From Triatoma infestans (taxonomy: Eukaryota; Arthropoda; Insecta; Hemiptera; Reduviidae): a stretch of DNA of 64,000 bases. The stretch covers positions 1 to 64,000 of the forward strand of contig JAAEAF010000666.1 of the NCBI GenBank assembly GCA_011037195.1. Reading direction: 5' to 3'. A program made the translations under genes and the position numbers. Under the pieces are notes generated by a model, which worked only from the letters and a program-made list of their open reading frames with translations, ran no database searches and had not been told where the DNA came from. Of the stretch, positions 1-10,114 are shown piece by piece; positions within the stretch are counted from its first letter, which is position 1, and every line of letters starts with the position of its first letter.

Positions 1-610
1 TCTCTGCCGTGCACCAAGAAATAAGACGATGCGTACTCCGGTACGCCATCAATGCATATGGGATCCACTTATCCCAATCTCGTCCATCCAGACGGACAAT
101 GCAGGCTAGCGAATTTGAGAATACGATGTAGCCATTCTAACATTCCATTACCTTGCGGGTGGTATGCCGTTGTTTGTAATTTCTTTATTCCCAGAGTTCT
201 ACAGGCCGCCTTAAATAAATCGGAGGTAAAATTCCTCCCTTGGTCAGTGAGCACTCGGCCCGGGGCTCCGTGTCTAAGTACCAGCGCCTCTACAAAGGCG
301 CGGGCACTTTCTTCCGCCGACTGTTGACCCGGGACGGCTTCCGCATACCGGGAGAACCAGTCCACTATAGTCAACAGGTATCGGTACCCTGCTGTAGTGG
401 TAGGTAGGGGCTCTACAATATCGAGAGATACTTGCTCAAAGGGTGGGACGCTTCCGTTACGGCTGCCAGCGGTACCTGCAACCCGCGGGGGTCCTCCGCT
501 CCTGACAGATTTTACAGGCCCGCACAAACTCTTTTACGTCTCGCCCCATCTAGGGCCAGAGGTACCACATTTGGACGCGCTGTGTGGTAGTTCTATTCCT
601 GGATGCCCCG
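1..610 (-). pseudogene. Ty3/Gypsy integrase fragment (broken)
   Basis: Minus-strand remnant of a retrotransposon integrase. A zinc-binding end is visible near 600-530 (RACKICQERR). It is followed, after a frame change, by the catalytic core at 527-69 with DIVEPLP, TIVDWFSRYAEAVP and LTDQGRNF (the D-D part of DDE), then YHPQGNGMLEWLHR, where the usual Glu of the N-G-x-x-E-R motif is still present as MLEW. The reading continues in another frame towards position 1 (WDKWIPYALMAYRST). At least two frameshifts make it non-functional. The order of motifs is that of Ty3/Gypsy pol. The window edge cuts the element, so its LTR on that side is not seen. Confidence 0.85.
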
Positions 611-659
611 ACCATGGGGTACTATGGCAATGGTATATTACCGCCTCCCGTTCGCTTTT

Positions 660-880
660 GAGTATCCCCATGCTGCCACCTCCACCCGGCGAACAGGGCC
701 CGTTTCAACGTCCGCAAACAGGCCGGGATGGCAGAGGAGTATTTTAGAGCACAAAGGACTAAACAAACATTCGAACTTTCGTTAGACAACTGCATTCACT
801 TTCCGAAAGATTGTTAACCACCTTCTTACAGACATAAAGGAGACATACATACATATATATAAATTTCCCTCATCTCCACC
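660..880. repeat. Long direct repeat, copy 1 (partner at 3062-3275)
   Basis: About 210 bases recur at 3062-3275 in the same orientation with few differences, including CACCTCCACCCGGCGAA and ATTGTTAACCACCTTCTTAC. The pair flanks the Gypsy pol fragment and the duplicated unknown gene. That could mean LTR-derived or untranslated sequence of one Gypsy family, but no TG...CA ends or target duplication could be fixed. Confidence 0.75.
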
Positions 881-1016
881 CACGCTCTTTCGGACTGAGC
901 CTCCTTCCTGCGGAGGGGGAACAAGAGGTGGAGTGTAAGCTCGGAGAGGTAGCGGTGAGACACCCGTTCCTAATAGCCAACGTAAGCACGGTCGGCGCCG
1001 GATTAATGGGACTGGA

Positions 1017-1487
1017 ATGATGTCCAAGCTAGAGATCACATTGGATGCCCAAGGAAGAAAAGTAGAAGTGGATCAGGCATATCCTGGAATCAGAGAAACC
1101 TATCCGGAACCCCAGAGGAGCAGTAACAACCCCATGGTGATGAAAGCGGCAAGACGCGTGGAAATCCCGCCGCACTCCGAAAAACTTATTGAGGGCCGAC
1201 TAAAGAGCCAACTGGAGGGAGACGTGATAGTCAGACCCACAGCCCAGCTTGGGGTGCGCCAGGCGCCCAGCCTTCACCTACCAGCAAAGCGTCAAATTTG
1301 GGTTAGAGCGATTAACTTGACAAACGAACCCGTCATTTTGGAAAAAGGACAGACCCTGGGGCTAGCGGAGCTAGTACAGTCCTACGAAGTAGAGGAGAGA
1401 TCAAGGGTGGTGCGAACTGTGGATGGCCAGACGCTGATAGTTTATTTCACACCGGTAGTCTTAATTGTTAATGCAATTGGAGTTTAG
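1017..1487 (+). pseudogene. Ty3/Gypsy pol fragment (protease/RT linker region)
   Basis: A 156-residue reading frame with RVEIPPHSEKLIEGRL and WVRAINLTNEPVILEKGQTL. This pattern is typical of the stretch between the aspartic protease and reverse transcriptase in many Gypsy-like pol polyproteins. No RT catalytic motif follows; the sequence changes character at about 1480. It is on the strand opposite to the integrase fragment at 1-610, so the region is rearranged or holds two insertions. Family assignment is from pattern memory only. Confidence 0.65.
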
Positions 1488-2349
1488 CGTTACGAGGACA
1501 GAGTTCATCAACCGACTGCTGGAAAAGATACTTATGGTGCAGGTGGGAACTTTGTTCGCAGGAGTGAAAATATTTGGTTTAGTAACCTGCGTTTGGTTAT
1601 GGAGAGCCTCGCTGTTGATGTACAGACTACAAGAAGATATCGTGAAAGATTCTTCAGATGCAATCCTCTATCTGGAGCTATTGTGGAGAATAATGTATTG
1701 AAGATCCCTGATGAGATTATGCCCGCTGGGTATACTTATCAAGATCTGTTAGTTAATGTTGCATCAGTTATTCCAACCGACTGCTGGAAAAGATACTTAT
1801 GGTGCAGGTGGGAACTTTGTTCGCAGGAGTGAAAATATTTGGTTTAGTAACCTGCGTTTGGTTATGGAGAGCCTCGCTGTTGATGTACAGACTACAAGAA
1901 GATATCGTGAAAGATTCTTCAGATGCAATCCTCTATCTGGAGCTATTGTGGAGAATAATGTATTGAAGATCCCTGATGAGATTATGCCCGCTGGGTATAC
2001 TTATCAAGATCTGTTAGTTAATGTTGCATCAGTTATTCCTTTTGTTGCAAGAGTTCAAAAGAAGATACCCAAATTAGTTCAGGGTAACTTTAATTTTCAA
2101 AGTCCAGGAAGTCCGAGTCAGTTCATTAGTAATCATCAATCGGATTTGAACGCCGGAGAAAGTCTCGAGGACTATTACACAAGGCTTATCCCGGCGGGGG
2201 ACATAACGGATATTTGGTCCTCTTTTAAACTTACAGCTGCTGAAAGACATGTTGGTATTAAAACGCTATTAGATGAAAATTCTATTTATAGCAATCCGTT
2301 GTACATAAGGCGTAATTACGCCCTAGCTGCAAGTGATCAGCTAGGGTAG
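1480..2349 (+). pseudogene. Unrecognised gene with internal tandem duplication
   Basis: The longest frame (1756-2349) runs through segments such as RRSENIWFSNLRLVMESLAV, FFRCNPLSGAIVENNVLKIP and SLEDYYTRLIPAGDITDIW. I do not recognise the family. The sequence is soluble-looking, without membrane segments or zinc ligands. A 265-base unit (1509-1773) is repeated exactly or nearly so at 1774-2038. As 265 is not a multiple of three, the first copy is thrown out of frame and only the second connects to the downstream part. The 3' end (ALAASDQLG, stop at 2347) looks natural. It may be an endogenised RNA-virus capsid/nucleoprotein or a gag-like gene; neither is shown. Confidence 0.5.
1509..2038. repeat. 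Tandem duplication, 265-base unit x2
   Basis: CAACCGACTGCTGGAAAAG starts both at 1509 and at 1774, and both units end in GCATCAGTTATTCC. The copies appear identical over nearly all their length, so the duplication is recent compared with the surrounding decay. Confidence 0.93.
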
Positions 2350-3660
2350 CTCTTATAGGTGTCTCAACAGGCAATGTACGCTTCACTGTAATAAAGGGGT
2401 GACGGGACAGGGGAACGGGTACCACATACCACACCTAGTTAACTCAAAATAATACAATTATTTATTTTGTTAAACAACGAGAATACTTTTCTTAAGACAC
2501 AATGTATACTACAAAATACGGAAATTATTCTCTGCCTCCTGAGCCACTCCAACTCCGCAAACGGCCGTGCCGCCTATCGCTCCTGGTAGGGCAACAACGC
2601 TGAAACACTCCTGTAAGTTCACTTGCCCACACTATAGGCCGAACTGCCTCACAGCTGGCCAGACGGCAAGATCCACTACGTTCGAGCGGCTTCGACCGCT
2701 TCCGGCCGGCCTAGCCGACAGCGTCTACTCACACAGCTTCCCGCTTTTCAAAAGTGGAGATCCATTCTTGAGAGCTCCACTTTTCCTCACCTCCCTCCTA
2801 GTCTCATCCGGGCGAGGACTGGCCTCATCGGAAGCCGCCAGGGTTCCGTGACTGTGCTGTCGATGGCGTGCTCTTACTGCTCATTCACTCCTCGGGCTGG
2901 TTTCAAAATAGCTGGCTTCTCCAGCTTAACTGCTTTCGGTGCGGAGGGAACTGCGCTTGCTTCTCTGGCAACTCCTCCTCTCTTCCTTCTCCTTGGGTCT
3001 TAACGTACCCTGGCCCCTAACCTGTGTGGGATCTTACAGACTTCATTACCTTACCTCAGAGTATGCCCACGCTGCCACCTCCACCCGGCGAAGAGGGCAC
3101 GGCTTCAACGTCCGCAAACAGGCCGGGATGGCAGAGGAGTATTTTAGAGCACAAAGGACTAAACAAACATTCTAATTTTCGTTAGGCAACTGCATTCACT
3201 TTTCGAAGGATTGTTAACCACCTTCTTACAGACATAGATGAGACATACACATACATAAATTTCCCCCATCTCCTTCACTACACCTCCTTGAACGATGGTA
3301 GCATCAGGATTATCACGAGGAATCTTTTCTACCGGGACTATGGTGTCGGACTCTCGGTCGCGTTTACACCGTCCTACACCTCCTGGGTCTCAGGGACCTC
3401 TCCGAATCCTGCTCCCCGGCTTCCTTGTTCTTCGTAGGCACGGCTTCTAAGCCGGTAGGGAGTGGGCGAAGAGGGCCCACTCCAATCTCGCTCCTGGTAG
3501 GGCAACAACGCTGAAACACTCCTGTAAGTTCTCTTGCCCACACTATAGGCCGAACTTCCTCACAATAGGCCAGACGGCAAGCTCCACTACGTTCGGGCGC
3601 CTTCGACCGCTTCCGGCTGGCCTAGCCGACAGCGTCTACTCACAATATAAATGTTTATTA
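2350..3660. repeat. GC-rich Gypsy-associated block with internal direct repeats
   Basis: No supported gene. A roughly 155-base segment (2577-2733, beginning CGCTCCTGGTAGGGCAACAA) recurs at 3482-3638 with a few changes, and 3062-3275 repeats 660-880. Base composition is clearly richer in G and C than the rest of the window. This fits the untranslated or LTR parts of the Gypsy family whose pol pieces lie at 1-610 and 1017-1487. Short open frames here have no recognisable content. Confidence 0.6.
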
Positions 3661-4019
3661 GGTATGGATTTGGTAGAAAATCCTAAGGCCTGCAAGTTCA
3701 AATGTCTTCATATGTGCAGACCGGGTCCAAGCGTGTACATGCCTTTACTTCTCTTAAACCACATTCTTTGATCAAAAACTTATTGTTTTTTTTTTCTTTT
3801 TTATTTATTGAGGGTAGCAATTTCTTAACCCCTAATCTTAATATTTTTAAACAAGTTTAGTTTTGTAAAATATTTAAGTCGAGTTGAGGGATTATTTCGG
3901 TTGCTTATTTTTACATTTACATACTATATTTTACTATTTAGTTTCTTTAAAAAGTTTTTTTTGTGGTATAAATTAGGTAGCTGACAAAAATAAGTTCTTT
4001 TAAGTATAGAACAATATCT
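3661..4019. other. AT-rich spacer, nothing recognised
   Basis: Poly-T runs and AT-rich sequence between the GC-rich block and the next Gypsy fragment. I see no gene, repeat unit or terminal repeat. Confidence 0.6.
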
Positions 4020-4480
4020 GCCTAGTATATTTAGATGATATTATAACGCTCGTAATTGGTACTTTACTGCAGGAACACTCCGAAAACATTATTAAAGTGC
4101 TTAAAAAACTGAGACAACACAATCTCAAAATACAGATCGATAAGTCAGATTTTTCCGGAAAGAAATAGTTAACTTACATTATTTCCGAGAATGGTATAAT
4201 ACCAAATCTCGACAAACTAGATGCCATTCCAAACTTCTCTTTACCAAAAGCTTCTTAGGACTGATCGCATATTATAGACGCTTCATTAAAGACATTGCCA
4301 AGATCACTAAACCTATGGCTAATTGTTTGAAAAAGAACGCTAAAATATATACGGAAGAATTCTGAATACTTGGACTGTTTCAATACTTGTAAAAAACCTA
4401 ACGACTGAGCCAATACTAAAATGCCCAGACTTTATAAAGGAATTTGTATTAACCAAGCAATGTCAGGGCATCGAAGTGAT
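4020..4480 (+). pseudogene. Degenerate Gypsy RT/RNase H fragment, copy A
   Basis: Broken frames read [20 protein letters not shown], then [20 protein letters not shown], then PDFIKEFVLTK. This is the end of a Ty3/Gypsy reverse transcriptase thumb/connection and the start of RNase H. Several stops and frameshifts. The same family and order of motifs is found at 12860-13680 (copy B). Confidence 0.75.
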
Positions 4481-4599
4481 GTTGCATTTATTTTTTTTAG
4501 AGTGCAATAAATAATTTTATTTTAATTACCCAAAAAACTGGACTAAAAAAGTACATGTAGAAACTATATTAAAATAATTAATACTTTAACTATGCTTTT

Positions 4600-5700
4600 T
4601 CAAAAGTTAAAGAAGGCATTACGAAATAAACAATCACCGACCGAACCGAATGGTTAGAGGTTATGAAGAATGGAAGTTATAGAGAAATTGGAAATAAATT
4701 AAATTTATCATTTTCCACAATGAGGTACATCATTTAAAAAGAGGAACAACAGATAATAAGCAACGAACAGGTCGACCAAGAGCCTTAAACGATCGGGACA
4801 GGAGGAAGGTTGTCAAAGACACGCTGAGGAAAAGCGCTCAAAATTTGGCGATGACCTGACGTCATGTCAGAAAAACTGGTTACACCACAAACAATAAGAA
4901 AAGTCCTTCACAATAAAGGCATACGAGGCATGCGACTATAAAAAAGCCATATATTAATGTGGCGAACAGGAAGAAACGCCTTGATTATACCAAAGAATTT
5001 GTGAATAAATCTATTGAATTTTGGAAAAAAATGATTTTTTCTGATGAAGCAAATTTAAGGTTTTTAAACCACAAAATACAATAACGTTCTGGAGAAGAAA
5101 TAAAACTGGTTTGATTGCAAAAATGTATTCAAGAAGGTGATGTATGGAGGAGGAAATATCATGGTTTGGGCTGCATGGCTTATTCTGAGGTGGGTAATTT
5201 AGAAGTTGTTGAGGGCATAATGACAGCTAGGTCTTAAATGGAGGTGTTGCGGGGCAACTTGAAGGAAAGTCCTGTAAAATTAGGTTTGGAGAATGATTTT
5301 CATTTCCAGCAGGATAGCAATCCAACACATAAAACCAACATTACAATAGAATGACTTCTTTATAATGCCCCAAGAATATTGCTGACCCCACCCCAATCAT
5401 CAGACTTCAACCCAATTGAAAATCTGTGGTATATTCTGGACAGGAAAGTACGCCAAACCTCTATTGCAAATAAGGAGCACTTAAGACAGGTGTTGGTTGA
5501 TTCCTGGAACAATTGATCAGGTGAGGTGACAAAAACATTAGTTGAGACAATGGCAAGGCGGTTAGAAGCCGTAATTGAAGCTAATTGGATGCACATTAAA
5601 TATTAAGGACAATGTTATATACAGTTATGACTCAACTGTTTATGTAAACCATTGTTTGAAACGTTTGAGTAGATATGCAAATACTTTTTTTGCAGTCTAA
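4600..5700 (+). mobile_element. Degenerate Tc1/mariner-type DNA transposon
   Basis: Several frames together show a helix-turn-helix start (EVMKNGSYREIGNKLNLS, about 4655-4715), a DNA-binding middle part (RTGRPRALNDRDRRKVV) and a DDE core: KMIFSDEANLRF near 5030, FHFQQDSNPTHKT near 5310, and LTPPQSSDFNPIENLWYILD near 5385-5440. That order is diagnostic of Tc1-like transposases. Stops and frameshifts are frequent. The right end near 5670-5700 contains GCAAATACTTTTTTTGCAG. A clear left terminal repeat was not found, so the left boundary is approximate. Confidence 0.85.
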
Positions 5701-6029
5701 AATTACATTATATTGATTATAATAATTAATCTATTTGACTCTTTTACATATTTATATTTATCTTGTTATATTGCTTTGATTTACGAACTTCAATAAATAT
5801 TAGCTGAGTAAGAAATGGAAATTTTTTTGATATAAAACCTTTGTTAGAGAAGAAGGTTGGCAGTACGTGAAAAGGGCGGCAACAACACAGTTAACCTTAA
5901 GTAATAGCAGTCATGTCTTGGTTCAATTCATGTGTTGTTGTCATTCAGTTATTTGTGCTAAAATTCAATAAATAATTTTGCTACCAGATTTGAATCATAT
6001 TGAGTCATAATATCCTAACAACCTTTAAT
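5701..6029. other. AT-rich spacer, nothing recognised
   Basis: No coding or repeat signal supported between the Tc1 right end and the second Tc1-like terminus. Confidence 0.5.
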
Positions 6030-6058
6030 AATAGGACGTGCAAATACTTTTTTTGCCT
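6030..6058. repeat. Orphan Tc1-like terminal inverted repeat
   Basis: GCAAATACTTTTTTTGCCTA followed by CTGTA. On the minus strand this reads as a Tc1-style end (CAGTAGGCAAAAAAAGTATT) next to a TA. It matches the right end of the element at 4600-5700, so it is a second, almost wholly deleted copy. Confidence 0.6.
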
Positions 6059-6320
6059 ACTGTATATTACCAAGCATTGTCAAAGCATCGAAGTGATAAT
6101 GCATTCATTTCAGAGTGCAGTTAATGATCTTATTTCAGTTATCCAAAATACTGGAAACTTAAAAAGTGCATATAGGGACTTTATATTAAAATCAATTAAT
6201 TCTTTAACTGCGCTTTAGTAAAAGTTAAAGAAGGCATTACGAAATAAACAATTACCGACTGAACGACTGGGTTAGAGGTAATGAAGAATGGAAGTTTCTC
6301 AGAAATTGTATCGAAATGAA
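6059..6320 (+). repeat. Repeat of Gypsy/Tc1 junction segment (copy 2 of 3)
   Basis: About 260 bases beginning TTACCAAGCATTGTCAAAG match 4450-4720 and 13650-13910, including AAAGTTAAAGAAGGCATTAC and the start of the Tc1-type helix-turn-helix. Three copies of the same Gypsy RNase H-to-Tc1 junction imply that the composite was spread as one unit. Confidence 0.75.
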
Positions 6321-7339
6321 AAAAATCTAAAGAAGACTGTTAGGTAACATTTCTAAAAATACTCTTAAATTTTCTTTATATATACTTTCATTATTTTATA
6401 ATAGAGATACTTTTTTTTTCGGATTAACCAAAAAATGATATTAGCAGTGAAGAAATCAAAGTATATTGAATAGTAAGATGAGTAGAAAGAAGTTAGAGGG
6501 TGTTTTTATTGTAGAGTAGAGGAATAAACCCAAGTTCGAGAGAGTTATATGGAAAGATGATAATGGTGCGAAAGTTCCGTCATGAGGGGATTCAGGACAC
6601 CATGAAGGGATTCAGTCTCTCGAACTTGAGTCTCTTGAACAATCTAAACTGGAGGTCTAAGAAGGAGAAGATGTCTAAGAGGATTCCACAGCCAGATTGT
6701 ATGGAGTTCTGACCTTGGTATCAAATGGTTGTGTTTCATTAATTCTCGTTTATTTGTAATTTTTATTGCATTATTCATGTGTTTTTATTAGAGCTTGTTT
6801 TCCAGCACTTTAATTTTCTGTAATATTGCTTAAAACTTAAATAGAATAGGTACTGGACCTTGCTTTCTTTTAATCTATAACATGAATGAATCCTATTCCC
6901 TACGAGGGATAAACCAAGTTTCAAGATCGTTCAAAGCTTAGAACCCGCAAAGGAGAGCATCACTTCCACAAGGAGGAGTTTCGACGTTCACGAACAACCA
7001 GGCCAGGCCACAACACTGGTCTCCGGTAAGCTGAAATTTCTACAGTGCGTAGCTAGAGCCCAGAAGCCGCTTATCGTTCACAACCGTAATTCATAGCCGC
7101 AACGGACTAATGATGATACCATTCGGCTCACTACATATTGTGAGTGAAAAATTTATATAAAAATAACATTGATTTTATTCTTGCAATTTTTATGTTTTAT
7201 TTTTATACTCGAATACTTAAAAACTATTTCATATTTTTATTAATAATTTATATAAAAATTTTCACATTTACTTCTTCTTTTTTTTATAGCAAAAGAGCAG
7301 CAACGTTATTTACAAAATGAAAGCCAATTTTAATTAAAA
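6321..7339. other. About 1 kb without recognised features
   Basis: AT-rich. The part at 6900-7130 is somewhat richer in GC and has no clear reading frame. Nothing supported. Confidence 0.5.
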
Positions 7340-7730
7340 AATATCAGTATTGAAGAAGGGGAAATTCCTTGGTTGCCTTATGTTAAATATCTGGGAGTAT
7401 TGCTAGATGAAAACCTCACATTTAGTGAACATGTTAGAGACAGACCGAATAAAGGTAAAATGGCAATTAAAAAATTCTTCCCCCTTGTTTAGTAGAGATT
7501 CCAAATTCCCTACTAAAAATAAGCTACTTATATTTACAAGATGGTCGTGAGGCCCGTGCTACTTTACGCTTTCCCCATCCTGGAGAACCACTTGCAATAC
7601 AAAACAAATTCCTAAGATTCGCCACAAACTCACCTCGATACACAAATATAATAGATGTACACTCCATAACATAACTGCAATAGAAACCATAGAAAAATAC
7701 ACCCAAATAAAATCTGAAAAAAGTCTTTGA
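7340..7730 (+). pseudogene. 3' end of a Jockey-like LINE ORF2
   Basis: Reads VKYLGVLLDENLTFSEHV followed by KMAIKKFFPL and, after frame changes, a PRYT-type tail (KIRHKLTSIHKYNRCTLH). YLGVxLDxxLTFxxH is the hallmark after the reverse transcriptase of Jockey/I-type non-LTR retrotransposons. It is the typical 5'-truncated remnant, with frameshifts; polyA is not clear. Confidence 0.75.
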
Positions 7731-8436
7731 AACAACAGTTAACTCTAAGAATCACCTTTGTATAAATATAGTAAACTATGACAATAGACAATATAAGCAT
7801 AAAAGTTAAGTAGTTACACTATTATTGTAATTTAAATTGTATATATAAATATAACATGTGCTTTCAGGGTACAGGTTTTTTGTACATTTTTTCCTTTAAT
7901 AATATAACCACTTAAATCTACTGTCTGTTGCCATTTAGTGGAGAGAATATAGCTATTTTACTAGCTGCTCTTTATATTTTGTAAATAATGTATACCTACA
8001 GTTTTATGAAATAAATCAATTTATTCGTTTATTCCCATTTAATTTTACAATTCTAGACTTTTCAAAATGTCTACTATTAATGCAATTAAAACATTTATAG
8101 ACACTATCCCGAATTTTAATGGAAACGCTAAATAATTATCTCATTTTCTTAAGTCGAGCAGAGGAAATCAGTGTACTAATAAACATTTGTGAACTCGTGG
8201 GTTTTAGACACTCTGAAAATCCAATCATTTATTAAATATTAAAGAGAAATTAGTAGATATAGCCGTGGTAGCTCTACAAGAAGAACAATTTAAATTCTTG
8301 AGAACAATCATAAGGATTTTTAATATCGAAATTTGTAAATTCGCAAACCTCTAACAGCATACTGCTGGATATAATGTATAAAAAGTTTAATAAAACTCCT
8401 GAAATATTTATAACAGAAATTATAGAATTATTTCAA
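7731..8436. other. AT-rich spacer, nothing recognised
   Basis: Short tandem-like AT tracts, no supported ORF or terminal repeat. Confidence 0.5.
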
Positions 8437-9189
8437 TTATATGAACAAAAATAGGATGATATTATTCAAACACATTGTAATATTTCGAAGACGCCAGATA
8501 TGGTATATAGTTCGACTAATATATAAGAGGTTTATTACGCCTCGCACAAAATTTCGAATTGAAGAAAGAGCCGTTGTTGAGGGCTTTGATGGACCTGATA
8601 ATCCAGCATCTACATGATCTGTTGCTGTAGCTACAGTCGTGTATGATGTGGACATGGGAGAAGTTACACTGGTGGTACCACATAAGGAAAATACTTGTGG
8701 TTGAACGGATCCTTTTCTGGAAAACTTGAGTATTGAAAGATTCAATAAACCTTTCAAGCTCAAAATTTCTTTCTGTGGATAAGACGTGGTGGATCCTTCC
8801 ACGCAATCCACGAATGGTTTTATAGATGAGGTGTCCGTTTCCTCCATCGAAGCGTAACAATTCCCAATCGTTTGTAGAAAGGTCTTCCAAATCGCGGACA
8901 TCTGACTGCTCGACTCCAGTAAACAATTCGAAGTTTCCAGTAGGACATCCGGGATTTGAATCAACTTCAAAGTTCTCAAAAACAGCTCTGTCTTCAATAA
9001 GCTCCAAAGAACATGTAGACCTTTGATTATCATCGTTGGTCTGCATTTCTTCGGCGGTGGAGGAGCATCCGCATCGTCCTCTATGGAGAACAGGCTTCCT
9101 GGTAATGTGTCCTGATCGTCGAAACATTTCTCACAAGCTGGATTCTGTGCGTCTTCGCAAATGCACTGTTTACTTGACATTCTATGCAC
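8437..9189 (-). pseudogene. Unrecognised Cys-rich-start gene, probably frameshifted
   Basis: Two overlapping minus-strand frames. One starts at 9189 with a Cys-rich head (CICEDAQNPACEKCFDD); the other (9127-8516) carries the more protein-like middle (TGNFELFTGVEQSDVRDLED, RIHHVLSTERNFELERFIES). A single frameshifted gene is the simplest reading. No family recognised. It is transcribed away from the Tigger chimera at 9512, and the two share a palindrome-rich intergenic region. On the plus strand, 8470-8580 resembles 39107-39200. Confidence 0.35.
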
Positions 9190-9330
9190 ATTTTAAATTT
9201 TATGTTGTAATATCTTGAAAATACATAAATTTTTCTATTTAATACAATACTTTACGTACCTTTTCATTACACACAAATTTAATTTAGGCTGCAGCGAACA
9301 GTAGATGGGTGGCGGTAGGAGATGGCGAAG

Positions 9331-9491
9331 ACACACAATCAAATCCAAGTAGCGACGACGACAAGCTGTTGTGGTAGTGAGGGAGAGAGGCAAAATTTTG
9401 CCTTTATATAGAGGGAGCCGGTGCTCCCTCTATTAATAGACATCACTCAGCTCTCTCCTTGTCTCGTCGCTACTTGGATTTGATTGTGTGT
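9331..9491. promoter_or_regulatory. Divergent intergenic region with nested palindromes
   Basis: A near-perfect inverted repeat of about 34 bases has arms 9331-9365 and 9458-9491 (AATCAAATCCAAGTAGCGAC and complement). Inside lie a 14-base perfect palindrome at 9389-9402 (GGCAAAATTTTGCC) and an 8-base-arm hairpin at 9411-9430 (GAGGGAGC/GCTCCCTC), with CTTTATATAG as a possible TATA box. The region lies between two divergent open frames. It could be a bidirectional promoter or a scar of two fused transposon ends. Confidence 0.6.
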
Positions 9492-9511
9492 TGTAGACAA
9501 CTACAACTAAT

Positions 9512-10114
9512 ATGACTTATAGCAGGTTTCAGGAATTTAAAAACAGCAGAGCAACATTAGCATTTGTCAAAAATCCTCTTAATGCTACGATAACCGAGTT
9601 GAAATTTTCTCCTTTTGAAATTGACATTGGTAGCTTTGAAATACAATTGCTGGATTTAAAAAACAAGGAGATATGGCGCTCTAAATTCGAATGTCTTTGT
9701 GTTGAATTGGAAATATTGGAGAAGAAAAAATGTGATCTTAGTTCACAACACAAGTGGTCTGCTTTGAATGACCTGGAGAAGGAAGACATGATCATTTCAA
9801 CTCTTGGAATAGTATTCCTGACTCTCACGATCAGCGAAAAAGCTCGCATTTACTGTTCTTTCCCTTTTCGGTTCTACATATATATGCGAATGCTTGATTG
9901 TTTACGCCTTGGAGAGTCATTTGCATCCATATCACGCTCATTCAATGTCAACGAATCAACTGTACGATCGATAAAAAAATCAGAAGATAAAATAAGGTTG
10001 TCTGTAGCTTCAACTTCACTGTCAGCGAAAATTGTTCGTGATCCAGCAATAGAAAAAATGGAAGTGGCGTTGTCATTATCGATCGAAGACCGCAACCAAA
10101 AAAGGTGCCCCTGA
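9512..10114 (+). CDS. Chimeric ORF: hAT-like C-terminal segment joined to Tigger HTH
   Basis: An uninterrupted 200-residue frame. Residues 1 to about 115 (FQEFKNSRATLAFVKNPLNA ... DLKNKEIWRSKFE) resemble the C-terminal dimerisation part of hAT transposases of the ZBED5/GTF2IRD2 kind. Residues from about 128 on (RLGESFASISRSFNVNESTV, RDPAIEKMEVALSLSIED) are the CENP-B-like helix-turn-helix of Tigger/pogo transposases. Both assignments rest on remembered family patterns. The usual first residues of the Tigger N terminus are missing, so the join is inside that domain. The frame breaks at 10112, after which the Tigger catalytic part continues in other frames. Confidence 0.6.
   Translation: MTYSRFQEFKNSRATLAFVKNPLNATITELKFSPFEIDIGSFEIQLLDLKNKEIWRSKFECLCVELEILEKKKCDLSSQHKWSALNDLEKEDMIISTLGIVFLTLTISEKARIYCSFPFRFYIYMRMLDCLRLGESFASISRSFNVNESTVRSIKKSEDKIRLSVASTSLSAKIVRDPAIEKMEVALSLSIEDRNQKRCP

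Noticed and set aside
782..1039. Minus-strand 85-residue frame
   Set aside because: Lies in the repeated untranslated-type block and has no family features.
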